Part shown: positions 52,534-62,507 of the stretch, piece after piece
Numbering within the stretch: position 1 is the first letter of the stretch
Layout: each line of letters starts with the position of its first letter
Source of the DNA: Sphingopyxis sp. BE259
GTDB taxonomy: Bacteria > Pseudomonadota > Alphaproteobacteria > Sphingomonadales > Sphingomonadaceae
Direction: 5' to 3'
Length of the DNA: 64,000 bases
NCBI RefSeq assembly: GCF_031457495.1
Contig: NZ_JAVDWM010000001.1
Span: 2,530,001-2,594,000 of the forward strand
Position numbers and translations under genes: made by a program
Notes under the pieces: model-generated
Seen by the model: the letters and a program-made list of their open reading frames with translations, nothing else
Told to the model about the DNA's origin: nothing
Databases searched by the model: none

Positions 52534-54015
52534 TCACCACCACTTCTCCGCCCGCGCGGTAAAGCCCGCCCGCTCTTCAATTGCCAGCCCGGCGTTCAGC
52601 ACGCCCTGCTCGTCGAATGCCTTGCCGATGATCTGCAAGCCCAGCGGCAAACCTTCGCGGTTCAGCGCCGCGGGGACCGACATGGCGGGCAGCCCCGCGA
52701 GGCTCGCGGGCACCGCGAACACGTCGTTGAGATACATTGCCAGCGGATCGGCCATCTTTTCGCCCAGCCCGAACGCCGCCGACGGCGCCGTCGGCGCGAG
52801 GATCACGTCGCACACCCCGAACGCCTGCTCGAAATCGCGCGCGATCAGCGTCCGCACCTTCTGCGCCTGCGTGTAATAGGCGTCGTAAAAGCCCGCCGAC
52901 AGCACATAGGTGCCGATCATGATGCGGCGCTTGACCTCCGCCCCGAAGCCATCGGCGCGCGTCGCGGCATACATATCCTGCAACCCCGCCCCGTCGGGCA
53001 GGTCGCGCAAACCGTAGCGCACGCCGTCATAGCGCGCGAGGTTCGATGACGCTTCGGCGGGCGCGATGATATAATAGGCGGGCAGCGCATATTTGGTGTG
53101 CGGCAGGCTGATCTCGACGACCGCGGCCCCCGCATCCTTCAGCATCGCGATCCCGGCGTCCCACATTGCGTCGATGTCGGGGTCGATGCCCTCCAATCGA
53201 TATTCCTTGGGAATCCCGACCGTCTTGCCCTTGAGATCACTCGACAAGGCCGCTTCCCAATTGGGCACCGCCATATTCAGGCTGGTCGCGTCCTTGGGAT
53301 CGAAGCCCGCCATATTCTCGAGCATGATCGCGCAATCGCGCACGTCGCGCGCCATCGGCCCCGCCTGATCGAGCGAGCTGGCGAACGCCACGATGCCCCA
53401 GCGCGAGCACCGGCCATAGGTCGGTTTGATCCCCGAAATGCCGGTGAAGGCCGCGGGCTGGCGGATCGAGCCGCCGGTGTCGGTCCCTGTCGCCGCAGGG
53501 CACAGCCGCGCCGCGATCGCAGTCGAACTGCCGCCCGACGATCCGCCCGGCGCCAGCGCCGCATTGCCGCCGTCCTTGCGCTTCCACGGCGAGATCACAT
53601 TGCCGAAGTAGGAGGTTTCGTTCGACGACCCCATCGCGAACTGATCGAGGTTCAGCTTGCCCAGCATCCCGGCGCCCGCGTCCCACAGCTTTGCCGACAC
53701 GGTCGATTCATAACGCGGGACAAAGCCTTCGAGCATATGGCTCGCCGCGGTGGTCTGGACCCCGTCGGTGCAGAACAGGTCCTTCATCCCGATCGGCACA
53801 CCCGAGAGCGGCCTCAGCGTCCCCGCCGCCCGGTCTGCATCGGCGACCTTCGCTGCGGCCAGCGCATGCTCGGGTGTTTCGACGATAAACGCATTCAGCG
53901 CCTTCGCCCCCGCGACATTGGCGTTGAACGCCTCGGCAACCTCGACGGCGCTGAAATCGCCCGCGCGGTGGCCGTCGCGGATCTGCGCGACGGTCAGGTT
54001 GGTGAGGTCAGTCAT
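52534..54015 (-). CDS. gatA: Asp-tRNA(Asn)/Glu-tRNA(Gln) amidotransferase subunit A
   Basis: Glutaminase subunit of GatCAB, amidase-signature family, 493 residues. The Ser-cisSer-Lys triad is in PIGMKDLF (Lys about 78), GGSSGGSS and [15 protein letters not shown]. The C-terminal half has [11 protein letters not shown] and [13 protein letters not shown]. Its ATG overlaps the gatC stop (TAATG). Confidence 0.96.
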   Translation of the reverse strand: MTDLTNLTVAQIRDGHRAGDFSAVEVAEAFNANVAGAKALNAFIVETPEHALAAAKVADADRAAGTLRPLSGVPIGMKDLFCTDGVQTTAASHMLEGFVPRYESTVSAKLWDAGAGMLGKLNLDQFAMGSSNETSYFGNVISPWKRKDGGNAALAPGGSSGGSSTAIAARLCPAATGTDTGGSIRQPAAFTGISGIKPTYGRCSRWGIVAFASSLDQAGPMARDVRDCAIMLENMAGFDPKDATSLNMAVPNWEAALSSDLKGKTVGIPKEYRLEGIDPDIDAMWDAGIAMLKDAGAAVVEISLPHTKYALPAYYIIAPAEASSNLARYDGVRYGLRDLPDGAGLQDMYAATRADGFGAEVKRRIMIGTYVLSAGFYDAYYTQAQKVRTLIARDFEQAFGVCDVILAPTAPSAAFGLGEKMADPLAMYLNDVFAVPASLAGLPAMSVPAALNREGLPLGLQIIGKAFDEQGVLNAGLAIEERAGFTARAEKWW

Positions 54016-54317
54016 TATTCGATCACCTTAGGCACGCCAAAGAAGCCGTGCATCGCAGCCGGCGCGTTCGCCAACACGTCGTCGCGGCGGTTGCCGCCGG
54101 TCAGCGGGTCGGCGTCGATCACATCGTCGCGCAGCCGCAGCGTGTTGGGGATCACCGCAGTCATCGGCTCGACCCCGCTCACATCGACCTCGCCGAGTTG
54201 CTCGACCCAGCCCAGAATGCCGTTGAGTTCGCCTTCCATCGCGGCGGCTTCGGCATCGCTGATCGCGATGCGCGCCAGCGACGCTATTTTCCTGACCGTT
54301 GCCTGATCGATTGTCAT
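54015..54317 (-). CDS. gatC: Asp-tRNA(Asn)/Glu-tRNA(Gln) amidotransferase subunit C
   Basis: Small stabilising subunit of GatCAB, 100 residues: [45 protein letters not shown] and the terminal FFGVPKVIE. First gene of the gatC-gatA-gatB unit, overlapping gatA by one base. Confidence 0.95.
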   Translation of the reverse strand: MTIDQATVRKIASLARIAISDAEAAAMEGELNGILGWVEQLGEVDVSGVEPMTAVIPNTLRLRDDVIDADPLTGGNRRDDVLANAPAAMHGFFGVPKVIE

Positions 54318-54381
54318 CTATTTCGCCTTTGCGGGAGAAGGAGCGCCGCTAGCATCCCCGCTTGTGCGCTTCAAGCCGTGC

Positions 54382-56145
54382 CTATTCGAACGCCCCCGAT
54401 TCCGGCACCCCATTCACTAATATCCGCCGCTGTGCCACCGTTTCGACCGTCACCACCGCCGTCGACAGATCAATTTCGAGCCGCGCCGGGCGGGTCTCGC
54501 GACCAATATCGCCCTGCACCCAGCGCCCGTCCTTGTTGCGCGATACGAAATCGAAATTCGTCGCTTCGCCCGGTTCATTCTGCCCCAGCACCCCGATCCG
54601 GTCGTCGCCCAGCCACACCGCCACGCACGCCTTGGCGCGGCTGCACATATAGGTTCCGGCGATGCGTTCCAGCGCGTCGGCAGGCAGCGCCCGATCGGCG
54701 GGGATGACGCGCAGCCGCTCGGCCAAGGGCTTGAGCAACACCGGACCCCGCGGCCCGGTCAGATCCCAGCGATTCTTCGCTGTCAGCGCCGCTTTCGCTG
54801 CATCCGCGCGCGGCTTTTGCGGCGATTTCGCCAGTTTCTGCAACGCCGCCCGTCCCTTGGGTCCGAAATCAAACGCCATCGCCGCCCAATCGAATCTTTC
54901 GACCTTGGTTGCGCCCGACGTCAGCCGCGCCAGCTGGTCGCGGGTCGAAATCGCCCCGAAATCGACGATCGGCAGCGCCAGGAACAGCGCCAGCAGAGCG
55001 ACCCCGATCGCCAGCTTCTGCTGCAACGGCCGCAGCACATCGTCGAAATCGCGCCGCCCCTTCACCACCGCCCATAGGCCAGCCAGCCCATAAACCAGCG
55101 CGATGCCCGCCGCGATCACCCCCCATATCCGTTCGGGCGTCCAGCCATATTGGCCGATCCGCAGCTGCATCGAATAATAAGCGATCCCCGCCAGCGGCAG
55201 CACCGCGACCGCCAGCACCGGCGCCGCCCAGCGCAGCAGCGGATTGGTCGCGCGGTCGTCGGCGCCGTTGCCGATCACCGCATTGGCCAGCAGCACCGCA
55301 AACGCCGCCGCCGCCAGCATCAGCGCGGCGGTCGAAAAGCCAGATGCCCACAGCTTTGCCAGCCCGGTTCCCGCCAGCGAGAGCAGGAAAATTACCAGCG
55401 CCGCCGCCAGCACCGGCGCCAGCACCGCCAGCACGATCATCACCAGCCGCTGCAACGTCGAAACCAGCTTGTCGCGTTCGCGCAGCAAGCCGACCGCGCC
55501 GCCGAACGCTGCGCCCGCAAGCATCCACCCGAACCATTCGCCGTTCAGCAGATCGCGGATCAGGTCGATCCCGATCAGGTGGAACATCTCCGAAATCAGG
55601 AAGGTCAGCAGGAACGCGGTGCCGACGAACGCCAGGCCCGCCGCGCCGATCACCGCATCGGTCCACGCATGGCTGTGCAGCCGGGCGTAGGGCATGTCCC
55701 ACAGCTTCCAGAACCGCCAGTCGGGCGCGACATCGCGGCGGGTCTGGAACAAAGGCGTCGCGACCAGCACCGCCAGCATCCCCGACCAGAATGGCCATTC
55801 GATCGGATTTCCCTGCAAATTATACGCCGCCGTCTGCCACGCGATCAGCCCCAGCACCGCGCCCCACAACAGCGCAAAGCCCAGCGCCCAGTGCCAGCGG
55901 CGCAGCTCGACCCCCAGCACGAACACCACCGCCGCCACCGCCACCGCAGTCGCCAGCGCGCTGCGCCACTGCGCCAGTGCTTGGTCATGGTCGTGATCGA
56001 CCAGCGCGTGGAACGCCAGCCCCGCGGCCGCGCAAATCGCGGCCATGATCCACGGCCGCAGCGGCCAAGGCGGGTCGTTATCGTCCAGGCGTGCGGAAAC
56101 TCGGAGCGAATCGGCGGCGGGGCCGGTTGCGAGCGCGTCGGTCAT
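54382..56145 (-). CDS. DUF4153 multi-pass membrane protein
   Basis: Inner-membrane protein of about 587 residues with some ten hydrophobic helices between residues about 30 and 390 (for example WIMAAICAAAGLAFHALV, LATAVAVAAVVFVLGVEL, AVIGAAGLAFVGTAFLLTFL, LAIGVALLALFLALPIV). A periplasmic or cytoplasmic C-terminal domain of about 190 residues carries IAGTYMCSRAKACVAVWLGDD. DUF4153 proteins have no assigned role. Start codons at 56145 (MTDALATG) and 56154 (MWGMTDAL) are both possible. The frame stays open for 584 more codons antisense to the next gene, which I treat as an artefact. Confidence 0.8.
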   Translation of the reverse strand: MTDALATGPAADSLRVSARLDDNDPPWPLRPWIMAAICAAAGLAFHALVDHDHDQALAQWRSALATAVAVAAVVFVLGVELRRWHWALGFALLWGAVLGLIAWQTAAYNLQGNPIEWPFWSGMLAVLVATPLFQTRRDVAPDWRFWKLWDMPYARLHSHAWTDAVIGAAGLAFVGTAFLLTFLISEMFHLIGIDLIRDLLNGEWFGWMLAGAAFGGAVGLLRERDKLVSTLQRLVMIVLAVLAPVLAAALVIFLLSLAGTGLAKLWASGFSTAALMLAAAAFAVLLANAVIGNGADDRATNPLLRWAAPVLAVAVLPLAGIAYYSMQLRIGQYGWTPERIWGVIAAGIALVYGLAGLWAVVKGRRDFDDVLRPLQQKLAIGVALLALFLALPIVDFGAISTRDQLARLTSGATKVERFDWAAMAFDFGPKGRAALQKLAKSPQKPRADAAKAALTAKNRWDLTGPRGPVLLKPLAERLRVIPADRALPADALERIAGTYMCSRAKACVAVWLGDDRIGVLGQNEPGEATNFDFVSRNKDGRWVQGDIGRETRPARLEIDLSTAVVTVETVAQRRILVNGVPESGAFE

Positions 56146-56229
56146 TCCCCACATCTGGGCTTGTTTCACAGGCCAGCGCAAGCCAAACAGCGCACCAGTC
56201 CGTCTCCCCCTCCCCCCATGGAGCCCCCA

Positions 56230-57522
56230 TTGGCCCGCAAATTTCTTTACGTCATCGCCGCCATCATCCTGCTGATCCTTGCTGCCGGGGTCGTGTATCA
56301 GCTTTATCCCGGCTGGCTCGCGCGGGTCGCTTTCGTGCCCAGCGCCGAATTCAAGCAGCAGGCGGCGGTCGAACCCAATGCCTATGACGATCCCAAAATG
56401 TGGTTCGCGCGGCCCGGGATGACGAACGACCCGTCGGCCTGGCGCCCCGCCGCCGGAGGATCGGATGCAGCCGCGCCCGACGGCGCCGACGCCCAATCGC
56501 GCGATCAGCTCATCCCGCCCGCAACCGCTGCCGAAACCTCCGCACCGCCCGTCGAACGCGGCGACGCTGCGGTCTTTTTCGTCCACCCAACCAGCTATTA
56601 CAGCCGCTCCAGCTGGAACGCCCCGCTCACCGATCGCGATTCGGACCACCGCGCCAACCTGTTCGTGCAGGGCATGGCCAGCGCCTTTGCCGATGCCGGC
56701 GAAATCTGGGCGCCGCGCTATCGCCAGGCGACGCTTGGCGCTTTCCTCGCCGAAGATCGCGTCACCGCGGGCAAGGCAATCGACGCCGCCTATCGCGACG
56801 TCGAAGAAGCCTTCGACGCCTTCGTCGCCGCCCAGCCCAAAAACAAACCGATCATCCTTGCCGGCCACAGCCAGGGCGCGCTCCACCTCACCACCCTGCT
56901 CAAGAACAAGATCGCCGGGACGCCGCTCGCGAAGCGGATCGTCGCCGCCTATGTCATCGGCTGGCCGATCAGCCTCGACACCGACATGGCGGCACTTGGC
57001 CTGCCCGCGTGCGAAACCCCCGGGCAGAAAGGCTGCATCCTCGGCTGGGCGACCTTTGCCGATCCCGCCGACCCCGAAATGGTCACCGCTGCCTATGACG
57101 GCACCATCGGTTTCGACGGTCGTCCACGCGCGGGCACGCGGATGCTGTGCACCAACCCGCTGACCGGCACCCGCGACGCCGCGGCGGCGTCCGATGCCAA
57201 TCTGGGCACCCTGGTTCCCACCGAAGGGTTCAAAAGCGGGTCGCTCAGCGTCGGGAAGATCGGCGCCAAATGCGACGACACGCGCGGCCTGCTGATGATC
57301 GGCGACGCCGAGGTGGCGAAGAATTTTGTCGTCGCGGGCTATGTGCTGCCGGGCAACAATTACCATGTGTACGACATCACCCTGTTCTGGGCGAACGTCC
57401 GCGCCGACGCGCTGCGGCGGCTGGCGGCATATGAGGGCAAGCCGTCGCCGGTGCCAGCAGCGGCGACGGCGCTGCCGGTAACGCCAGTGGTGCCCGCAAC
57501 TGCATCGGCCCCCAAGTCCTAA
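56230..57522 (+). CDS. DUF3089 protein (membrane-anchored alpha/beta hydrolase-like)
   Basis: Protein of 430 residues with one N-terminal membrane helix (ARKFLYVIAAIILLILAAGV), then a linker and a DUF3089 domain of alpha/beta-hydrolase type: DAAVFFVHPTSYYSRSSWNAP, WAPRYRQATLGAF, the nucleophile-like ILAGHSQGALHL (Ser in GHSQG) and FVVAGYVLPGNNYHVYDITLFW. Substrate unknown. The TTG at 56230 with GGAG six bases upstream yields the usual (M)ARKFLY beginning. An in-frame ATG at 56218 adds four residues. The C-terminal tail is Pro/Ala-rich. Confidence 0.82.
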   Translation: MARKFLYVIAAIILLILAAGVVYQLYPGWLARVAFVPSAEFKQQAAVEPNAYDDPKMWFARPGMTNDPSAWRPAAGGSDAAAPDGADAQSRDQLIPPATAAETSAPPVERGDAAVFFVHPTSYYSRSSWNAPLTDRDSDHRANLFVQGMASAFADAGEIWAPRYRQATLGAFLAEDRVTAGKAIDAAYRDVEEAFDAFVAAQPKNKPIILAGHSQGALHLTTLLKNKIAGTPLAKRIVAAYVIGWPISLDTDMAALGLPACETPGQKGCILGWATFADPADPEMVTAAYDGTIGFDGRPRAGTRMLCTNPLTGTRDAAAASDANLGTLVPTEGFKSGSLSVGKIGAKCDDTRGLLMIGDAEVAKNFVVAGYVLPGNNYHVYDITLFWANVRADALRRLAAYEGKPSPVPAAATALPVTPVVPATASAPKS

Positions 57523-57525
57523 CCT

Positions 57526-57608
57526 CGTCATTGCGAGGAGCGAAGCGACGCGGCAATCCAGAGCGCGCGTAAACCGCTCTGGATTGCTTCGCTTCGCTCG
57601 CAATGACG
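57526..57608. repeat. Palindromic repeat, family B
   Basis: Arms CGTCATTGCGAGGAGCGA... and CTCTGGATTGCTTCGCTT...GCAATGACG around the spacer GCGCGCGTAAACCG, starting three bases after the DUF3089 stop codon. Confidence 0.92.
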
Positions 57609-57633
57609 ATATTTTGGGACTAATGGCAGCAAT

Positions 57634-58095
57634 ATGATCACCACCGCCGCCCCCGACTTCGCCGCACAATTCCCGAACGGCGGCCGCCTGATCGGCCTCG
57701 ACGTCGGCACCAAGACGATCGGCGTCGCCACCTGCGACAGGAACTGGAGCTTCGCCACCCCCGACACGACGATCATCCGCAAGAAATTCTCTGCCGACCT
57801 CGAAACGCTCAAATCGGCACTCACCGCCCACGCCGTTATCGGCCTCGTCGTCGGCCTGCCGCTCAACATGGACGGCAGCGACAGTCCGCGCACCCAAAGC
57901 ACCCGCGCCTTCGCGCGCAACCTTCTACCGCTCGGTCTGCCGATCCTTCTGTGGGACGAACGCTGGTCGACCGCCGCGGTCGAGCGCGCGATGATCGCCG
58001 CCGACGTCAGCCGCGCCAAACGCGCCGAACGGATCGACAGCGCCGCCGCCGCCTTCATCTTGCAAGGCGCGATCGACGCGATGACGCGCGCTTGA
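57634..58095 (+). CDS. ruvX: Holliday junction resolvase-like RuvX (YqgF)
   Basis: RNase H-fold nuclease of 153 residues implicated in pre-16S rRNA maturation and possibly junction resolution. Acidic residues: Asp in [37 protein letters not shown] and the final Asp in [14 protein letters not shown]. Its stop overlaps the next start (TTGA). It opens a group with DUF1294, pyrB and pyrC-like, all on the same strand. Confidence 0.92.
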   Translation: MITTAAPDFAAQFPNGGRLIGLDVGTKTIGVATCDRNWSFATPDTTIIRKKFSADLETLKSALTAHAVIGLVVGLPLNMDGSDSPRTQSTRAFARNLLPLGLPILLWDERWSTAAVERAMIAADVSRAKRAERIDSAAAAFILQGAIDAMTRA

Positions 58096-58409
58096 CCGAA
58101 TATATCGCTTACTGGCTCGCCGCTGCCAACGGCATCGCCTTCGGCCTGATGGTCGCCGACAAACGGCGCGCCGAAGCCACTGTGCGTCGGATACCGGAAT
58201 CCACCCTGCTTCTCTGGGCCTTCCTGGGTGGCGCTTTCGGTACCGTCCTTGCCGCGCGCCTCGTCCGCCACAAGACGCGCAAGCAGCCCTTTGCCACCTG
58301 GATGCTGATTTGGCTCTGGCTCCAGATCATTCTGCTCGGACTTTGGGCGCTCGAATTATTGGGGCCAATCGTCGCCGCAGCGCTTGCCTATTTTCCTCGC
58401 CCTGCCTAA
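58092..58409 (+). CDS. DUF1294 membrane protein
   Basis: Membrane protein of 105 residues starting with TTG inside the ruvX stop. Segments: [20 protein letters not shown], a basic loop with [33 protein letters not shown], the family's [12 protein letters not shown] loop and [19 protein letters not shown]. The loop signature identifies DUF1294; role unknown. Codon pattern and position argue it is real although it has no ATG. Confidence 0.78.
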   Translation: MTEYIAYWLAAANGIAFGLMVADKRRAEATVRRIPESTLLLWAFLGGAFGTVLAARLVRHKTRKQPFATWMLIWLWLQIILLGLWALELLGPIVAAALAYFPRPA

Positions 58410-58422
58410 ACGCTCCCCTTTA

Positions 58423-59418
58423 ATGACATCATCAACAATCCGACCCGCCAGCGACTATCCGCCCGGCGGCGATGCCTTTCGCCATCGCCACCTGATCGGC
58501 ATCGCCCAGCTGACCCCGTGGGAGATCAGCTACGTCCTCGACGCCGCCGAAGAATGGGTCGATCTGAACCGCGCCGGCGCCGCAAAATATAATGACAAGC
58601 TCGCGGGCCTCACCATCATCAACGCCTTTTTCGAAAACTCGACCCGCACGCTTTTGTCCTTCGAAATCGCCGGAAAACGCCTCGGCGCCGACGTCGTCAA
58701 CATGCACGCCGCGCAGTCGAGCGTGAAAAAGGGCGAGACGCTGATCGACACCGCAATGACGCTCAACGCGATGCGCGCCGACGCGATGGTGATCCGCCAC
58801 GGCAGCTCGGGCGCGGTGCAACTGATCGCGGGCAAGGTCGACTGCCCTGTCCTCAACGCCGGCGACGGCCGCCACGAGCATCCGACACAGGCGCTGCTCG
58901 ACGCGCTCACCATCCGCCGCCGCCTCGGCCGTGTCGAAGGGCTGACCATCGCCATCTGCGGCGACGTGCTGCACAGCCGCGTCGCGCGCTCGAACATCCT
59001 CGCGCTCACCCTGCTCGGCAACGAGGTGCGCGTGGTCGCGCCAGCAACGCTCACCCCGCCTGCAATCGACCGTATGCATGTGACGACCTTCACCGACATG
59101 GACGAGGGACTGAAGGACGCCGATGTCGTGATGATGCTCCGCCTCCAGAACGAGCGCATGGACGGCGCCTATCTGCCGTCGGCGCGCGAATATCACGCAC
59201 TCTACGGCCTCAGCCCCAAGCGCCTCGAAAAGGCGAAGCCCGACGCGATCGTGATGCACCCCGGCCCGATGAACCGCGGGGTCGAAATCGACAGCAGCGT
59301 CGCCGACCACCCCACCCGCTCGACGATCACCGAACAGGTTGAAATGGGGGTCGCGGTCCGCATGGCGTGCCTCGACATATTGACGCGCCGCCAGCGGGGG
59401 GTCGCGGGATGGAACTGA
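58423..59418 (+). CDS. pyrB: Aspartate carbamoyltransferase catalytic subunit
   Basis: Committed step of pyrimidine synthesis; 331 residues. Carbamoyl-phosphate site [13 protein letters not shown] (about 53-65), [28 protein letters not shown], and aspartate-side [10 protein letters not shown] and [11 protein letters not shown]. No regulatory pyrI; instead it overlaps a degenerate pyrC by ten bases, the arrangement of class A ATCases in which the dihydroorotase-like protein is a structural partner. Start ATG 58423. Confidence 0.95.
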   Translation: MTSSTIRPASDYPPGGDAFRHRHLIGIAQLTPWEISYVLDAAEEWVDLNRAGAAKYNDKLAGLTIINAFFENSTRTLLSFEIAGKRLGADVVNMHAAQSSVKKGETLIDTAMTLNAMRADAMVIRHGSSGAVQLIAGKVDCPVLNAGDGRHEHPTQALLDALTIRRRLGRVEGLTIAICGDVLHSRVARSNILALTLLGNEVRVVAPATLTPPAIDRMHVTTFTDMDEGLKDADVVMMLRLQNERMDGAYLPSAREYHALYGLSPKRLEKAKPDAIVMHPGPMNRGVEIDSSVADHPTRSTITEQVEMGVAVRMACLDILTRRQRGVAGWN

Positions 59419-60623
59419 AACCGCTCCTGATCAGCAATGCGCGGATGCTGGGCGGCGAGAGTGGCAGGCTGCTTGTCATGGACGGCCGCATCGCAGCACT
59501 CAACCCGGCTGAGACGCCGGACGGCACCGAAACCGTCGACGCCAAGGGCCAGTGGCTCGCCCCCGGCATCATCGACCTTGGCGTGTTCGCGACCGACAAG
59601 CCCGCCTTCCACTTCGGCGGCATCACCCGCGCCGCGCTGATGCCCGACGCCGGACCGCTCGACGACCCCGGCCTGGTCGAGCGCGCCGCGAAGGGCGGCA
59701 AGCCCGACCTGTGGGTCCACCCCCTCGCCGCTGCAACCAAAGGCCTCGCGGGCCGCGAACTCGCCGAAATCGGCCTGATGAAAAGCGCCGGTGCCCGCGC
59801 CGTCGCAACCGGCCGCGCCCGCGTCGCCGACAGCGGCGTGATGCGCCGCGTCCTCGCCTACGCCGCGTCGCTCGGCCTCGTCACGATCATCCACGCCGAA
59901 GACGAAGGCCTTACCGCCGGCGCCGTCGCGACCGATGGCGAAATGGCGACCCGCCTCGGCCTCGCCTCCTCACCCGCCGTCGCCGAAGCGATCGCCATCG
60001 CCCGCGACCTCGCGCTCGTCGAGGAAACCGGCGCGCCGGTCCATTTCCGCCAGGTCACTACGGCAAAAGGCCTCGACCTGATCCGCGCCGCCAAGGCGAA
60101 GAAGCTGCCCGTCCTCTGCGGCATCACCCCGGCCCATCTCTTCCTGTCCGACACCGCGATCGGCGATTTCCGCACCTTCGCGCGTCTGTCGCCGCCGCTG
60201 CGCAGCGAGGACGACCGCCAAGCGTGCCTCGCCGCGGTCGCCGACGGCACCATCGACGTCCTCTCGTCGGGCCACGACCCGCGCGGCCCCGAAGACAAAC
60301 GCCTGCCCTTTGCCGAGGCTTTGCCCGGCATGGCGGGCGCCGAAACTTTGCTCGCCCTCGGCCTGAACCTCGTCCGCGACGGCCATGTGTCACCCGCCCG
60401 CCTGTTCGACCTGCTCGCCGCCACCCCCGCCTGCCTGCTCGGCGTCAACGCGGGCCGCCTGACTGTGGGCATGGAAGCCGATCTTATCCTGATCGACGAC
60501 GGCACCCCGTGGCAGGTTGATGCCAAGAAGATGGCGGCCTACGCCGGGAACACTCCGTTCGACGGCATGCCGGTGCAAGGCCGCGCGACCGCGATGTGGA
60601 AGGGCGGCTTGCGGGTGCGGTAG
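59409..60623 (+). CDS. Dihydroorotase-like protein lacking metal ligands (PyrC'/PyrX type)
   Basis: Amidohydrolase-fold protein of 404 residues co-translated with pyrB. The scaffold is dihydroorotase: [71 protein letters not shown] and ADLILIDDG. The HxH metal pair after IID is missing (LGVFATD in place of LHVHLRD), the STAE-type His region reads [11 protein letters not shown], and the catalytic Asp of TDHAPH is a Gly (SGHDPR). It is therefore probably non-catalytic and needed for ATCase assembly, as shown for pyrC' in pseudomonads; a true dihydroorotase must lie elsewhere. Confidence 0.88.
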   Translation: MELKPLLISNARMLGGESGRLLVMDGRIAALNPAETPDGTETVDAKGQWLAPGIIDLGVFATDKPAFHFGGITRAALMPDAGPLDDPGLVERAAKGGKPDLWVHPLAAATKGLAGRELAEIGLMKSAGARAVATGRARVADSGVMRRVLAYAASLGLVTIIHAEDEGLTAGAVATDGEMATRLGLASSPAVAEAIAIARDLALVEETGAPVHFRQVTTAKGLDLIRAAKAKKLPVLCGITPAHLFLSDTAIGDFRTFARLSPPLRSEDDRQACLAAVADGTIDVLSSGHDPRGPEDKRLPFAEALPGMAGAETLLALGLNLVRDGHVSPARLFDLLAATPACLLGVNAGRLTVGMEADLILIDDGTPWQVDAKKMAAYAGNTPFDGMPVQGRATAMWKGGLRVR

Positions 60624-60642
60624 TCCGCCCGTTCCCCACACT

Positions 60643-60720
60643 CGTCATTCTCGCGAAAGCGGGAACCCAGAGCGCGCGTCGGTCTACCTATCCTGAGTTC
60701 CCGCTTTCGCGGCAATGACG
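60643..60720. repeat. Palindromic repeat, family C
   Basis: Arms CGTCATTCTCGCGAAAGCGG... and ...CCCGCTTTCGCGGCAATGACG, each with one base different from the consensus, in the gap before the convergent Hsp70-like gene. Confidence 0.9.
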
Positions 60721-60758
60721 AGGTTGGAAATGGAACGGCAACAGTAGCGACACCCACA

Positions 60759-62060
60759 TCAAACCGCCCACTCCCCCGGATCATCCGCCTCGCCAATCAA
60801 CGCCAGTCCATGCGCGATCGACGTCAGTTCGCCGCCGCCCGCAATCCGCTCCGCCCCGAACCGCCGTTCGAACAGCGCGCGGATCGCGGGGATCAGCGAC
60901 GATCCACCGGTCAGGAACACCCGGTCAATGCCCGCCGCCGCCACGCCCGCCCGAACCAGTGCCGCATCCATCGCCGCCTCGATCCGCCGCAGATCATCGG
61001 CGATCCACGCCTCGAAATCGGCGCGGCGCACCACGGCCTCGATCGCGATCCCATCGCCCGAAAAGCGAAAATCCGCCTCTTCCGCGCTCGAAAGCGCGCG
61101 CTTCAGCCGTCCCACCGCGTCGTACAGCGGAAACCCCTGCTCATGTTCGATCAGCGCGATCATCCGCCCGATCGGTTCGGGATCGACCGCATCGCGCTGC
61201 AACCGCTCCAGCTCGCTTAACGTGCGCCGGTTGCGCATCAGCGCCAGCCGCGACCAGTCAGCAAAATCGCGGAAATGCCCGCCCGGAATCTCGAGCAATT
61301 TGTCGAACGAGCGGTACAGCCCGCCCTTGCCCAGCAAAGGCAGCACCAACTTGTCGACAATCCGGTAGTCGAACCGGTCCCCCGCAATCCCGATCCCCGC
61401 CGACGCCAGCGGCACGCAGCGCCGCGGCGCCCCCGGTTCGGCGACCCGCACGATCGAAAAGTCGGTCGTCCCGCCGCCGAAATCGGCGACCAGCACCGTC
61501 GCGGGTTCGGTCAACCGCGCCGCATAGCTGTGCGCCGCGCCCAGCGGCTCGTGCACATAATATATCTCGGTGCCGAACGCGCCGAGCATCGCGTCATAGC
61601 GTTGCCGCGCCAACGCCGCATCGGGCCGCGCCCCGGCATATTCCACCGGCCGCCCGACGATCACCCGCCGCGGCAGCGTGTCGAGCCGCCCCCCCGCGTG
61701 CGCGACCAGCCGCTGCAGGAACAGCCGCCCCAGATCCTCGAACCGGTACGGCTTGTTGAAGATCAGCGCCCGCTCGAACGACGCGCTCGCGGCAACGCTC
61801 TTGAACGACTGGACAAAACGGCTGTCGAGCGGCGATTGCAGATATTCGGCGATCGCCCACGGCCCCGCCTCATGCGCCACCCCCTGCCACGCGCGTTCTT
61901 CTTCCCAGAAACACAGCGCCGACCGGAACACCGCCCCGGTCGCGTCGTCCCCGGCAAACTCCACCAGATCCGACCCGCCCTGCCCGTCGGTCAAGGCAAC
62001 CACCGTATTGGTGGTCCCGAAATCGAGCCCGAGCGCGCGCGCCGTGGCATGGCTGGTCAT
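60759..62060 (-). CDS. Hsp70-family protein, YegD-like
   Basis: Actin-fold ATPase of 433 residues. Nucleotide motifs: GLDFGTTNTVVAL (about 11-23), VADFGGGTTDFSIV (about 190-203) and VFLTGGSSLIPAIRALF (about 387-403). It lacks the peptide-binding domain and lid of DnaK (about 640 residues), like E. coli YegD. A chaperone role is assumed from the family, not shown. ATG 62060 begins MTSHATARALGLDFGTT; the frame to 62120 is an unsupported extension. No J-protein gene nearby. Confidence 0.88.
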   Translation of the reverse strand: MTSHATARALGLDFGTTNTVVALTDGQGGSDLVEFAGDDATGAVFRSALCFWEEERAWQGVAHEAGPWAIAEYLQSPLDSRFVQSFKSVAASASFERALIFNKPYRFEDLGRLFLQRLVAHAGGRLDTLPRRVIVGRPVEYAGARPDAALARQRYDAMLGAFGTEIYYVHEPLGAAHSYAARLTEPATVLVADFGGGTTDFSIVRVAEPGAPRRCVPLASAGIGIAGDRFDYRIVDKLVLPLLGKGGLYRSFDKLLEIPGGHFRDFADWSRLALMRNRRTLSELERLQRDAVDPEPIGRMIALIEHEQGFPLYDAVGRLKRALSSAEEADFRFSGDGIAIEAVVRRADFEAWIADDLRRIEAAMDAALVRAGVAAAGIDRVFLTGGSSLIPAIRALFERRFGAERIAGGGELTSIAHGLALIGEADDPGEWAV

Positions 62061-62179
62061 GGCGGGCTCCTGCGGGGGTTGGCGGGCGGCGCCTATTGCA
62101 TGGGGCGCGGCGACGGGCAAGGCGGAGACGGACGCGGTTGACGATCCATGTCGAACCGTCTGCGGCGTCCCTACACCCT

Positions 62180-62258
62180 CGTCATTCCCGCGAAAGCGGG
62201 AACCCAGGGCGTGCGTCGGCCGATCCCACCCTGGGTTCCCGCTTTCGCGGGAATGACA
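62180..62258. repeat. Palindromic repeat, family C
   Basis: Consensus-like copy (CGTCATTCCCGCGAAAGCGG...) in the 447-base gap between the Hsp70-like and SPOR genes, which holds two repeats and a terminator but no gene. Confidence 0.93.
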
Positions 62259-62288
62259 AGCTCTATCAAGTCAGCGACCTTCTAAACG

Positions 62289-62393
62289 TCGTCATGCTGA
62301 ACTTGTTTCAGCATCCATGGCCCAAGCCCTCATCTTGCGCCGCCACGAGGGAAACGACAGACCATGGACCCTGAAACAAGTTCAGGGTGACGA
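62289..62393. repeat. Palindromic repeat, family F
   Basis: CGTCATGCTGAACTTGTTTC and GAAACAAGTTCAGGGTGACG arms with inner CAGCATCCATGG / CCATGGACCCTG pairing, about 105 bases. Only copy of this family in the window. Confidence 0.85.
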
Positions 62394-62436
62394 TAGTTTG
62401 ATGGCTGTTTTTATCGAAACCAGCCCTAACCCAAAC

Positions 62437-62469
62437 AGAAAAAGGGGCGCGGCTCTGCGTCCGCACCCC
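62437..62469 (-). terminator. Terminator of the SPOR lipoprotein gene
   Basis: Stem GGGGTGCGG / CCGCGCCCC followed on the gene's strand by TTTTTCTG, 39 bases after its stop codon. Confidence 0.85.
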
Positions 62470-62507
62470 TTTTCCGTGGATCCCGCCGACAGGCTGGGAA
62501 ACTCAAA

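Noticed and set aside
55150..56229. Long in-frame extension upstream of the DUF3089 gene
   Set aside because: It is antisense to the DUF4153 membrane protein, rich in Arg/Gln/His, and the membrane anchor with a ribosome-binding site starts at 56230.
54382..57897. A 1171-codon open frame whose first half runs antisense to the DUF3089 gene
   Set aside because: Only the last 587 codons resemble a protein (DUF4153). The upstream half is low-complexity Arg/Gly/Ala text typical of antisense frames in GC-rich DNA and covers a well-supported gene.
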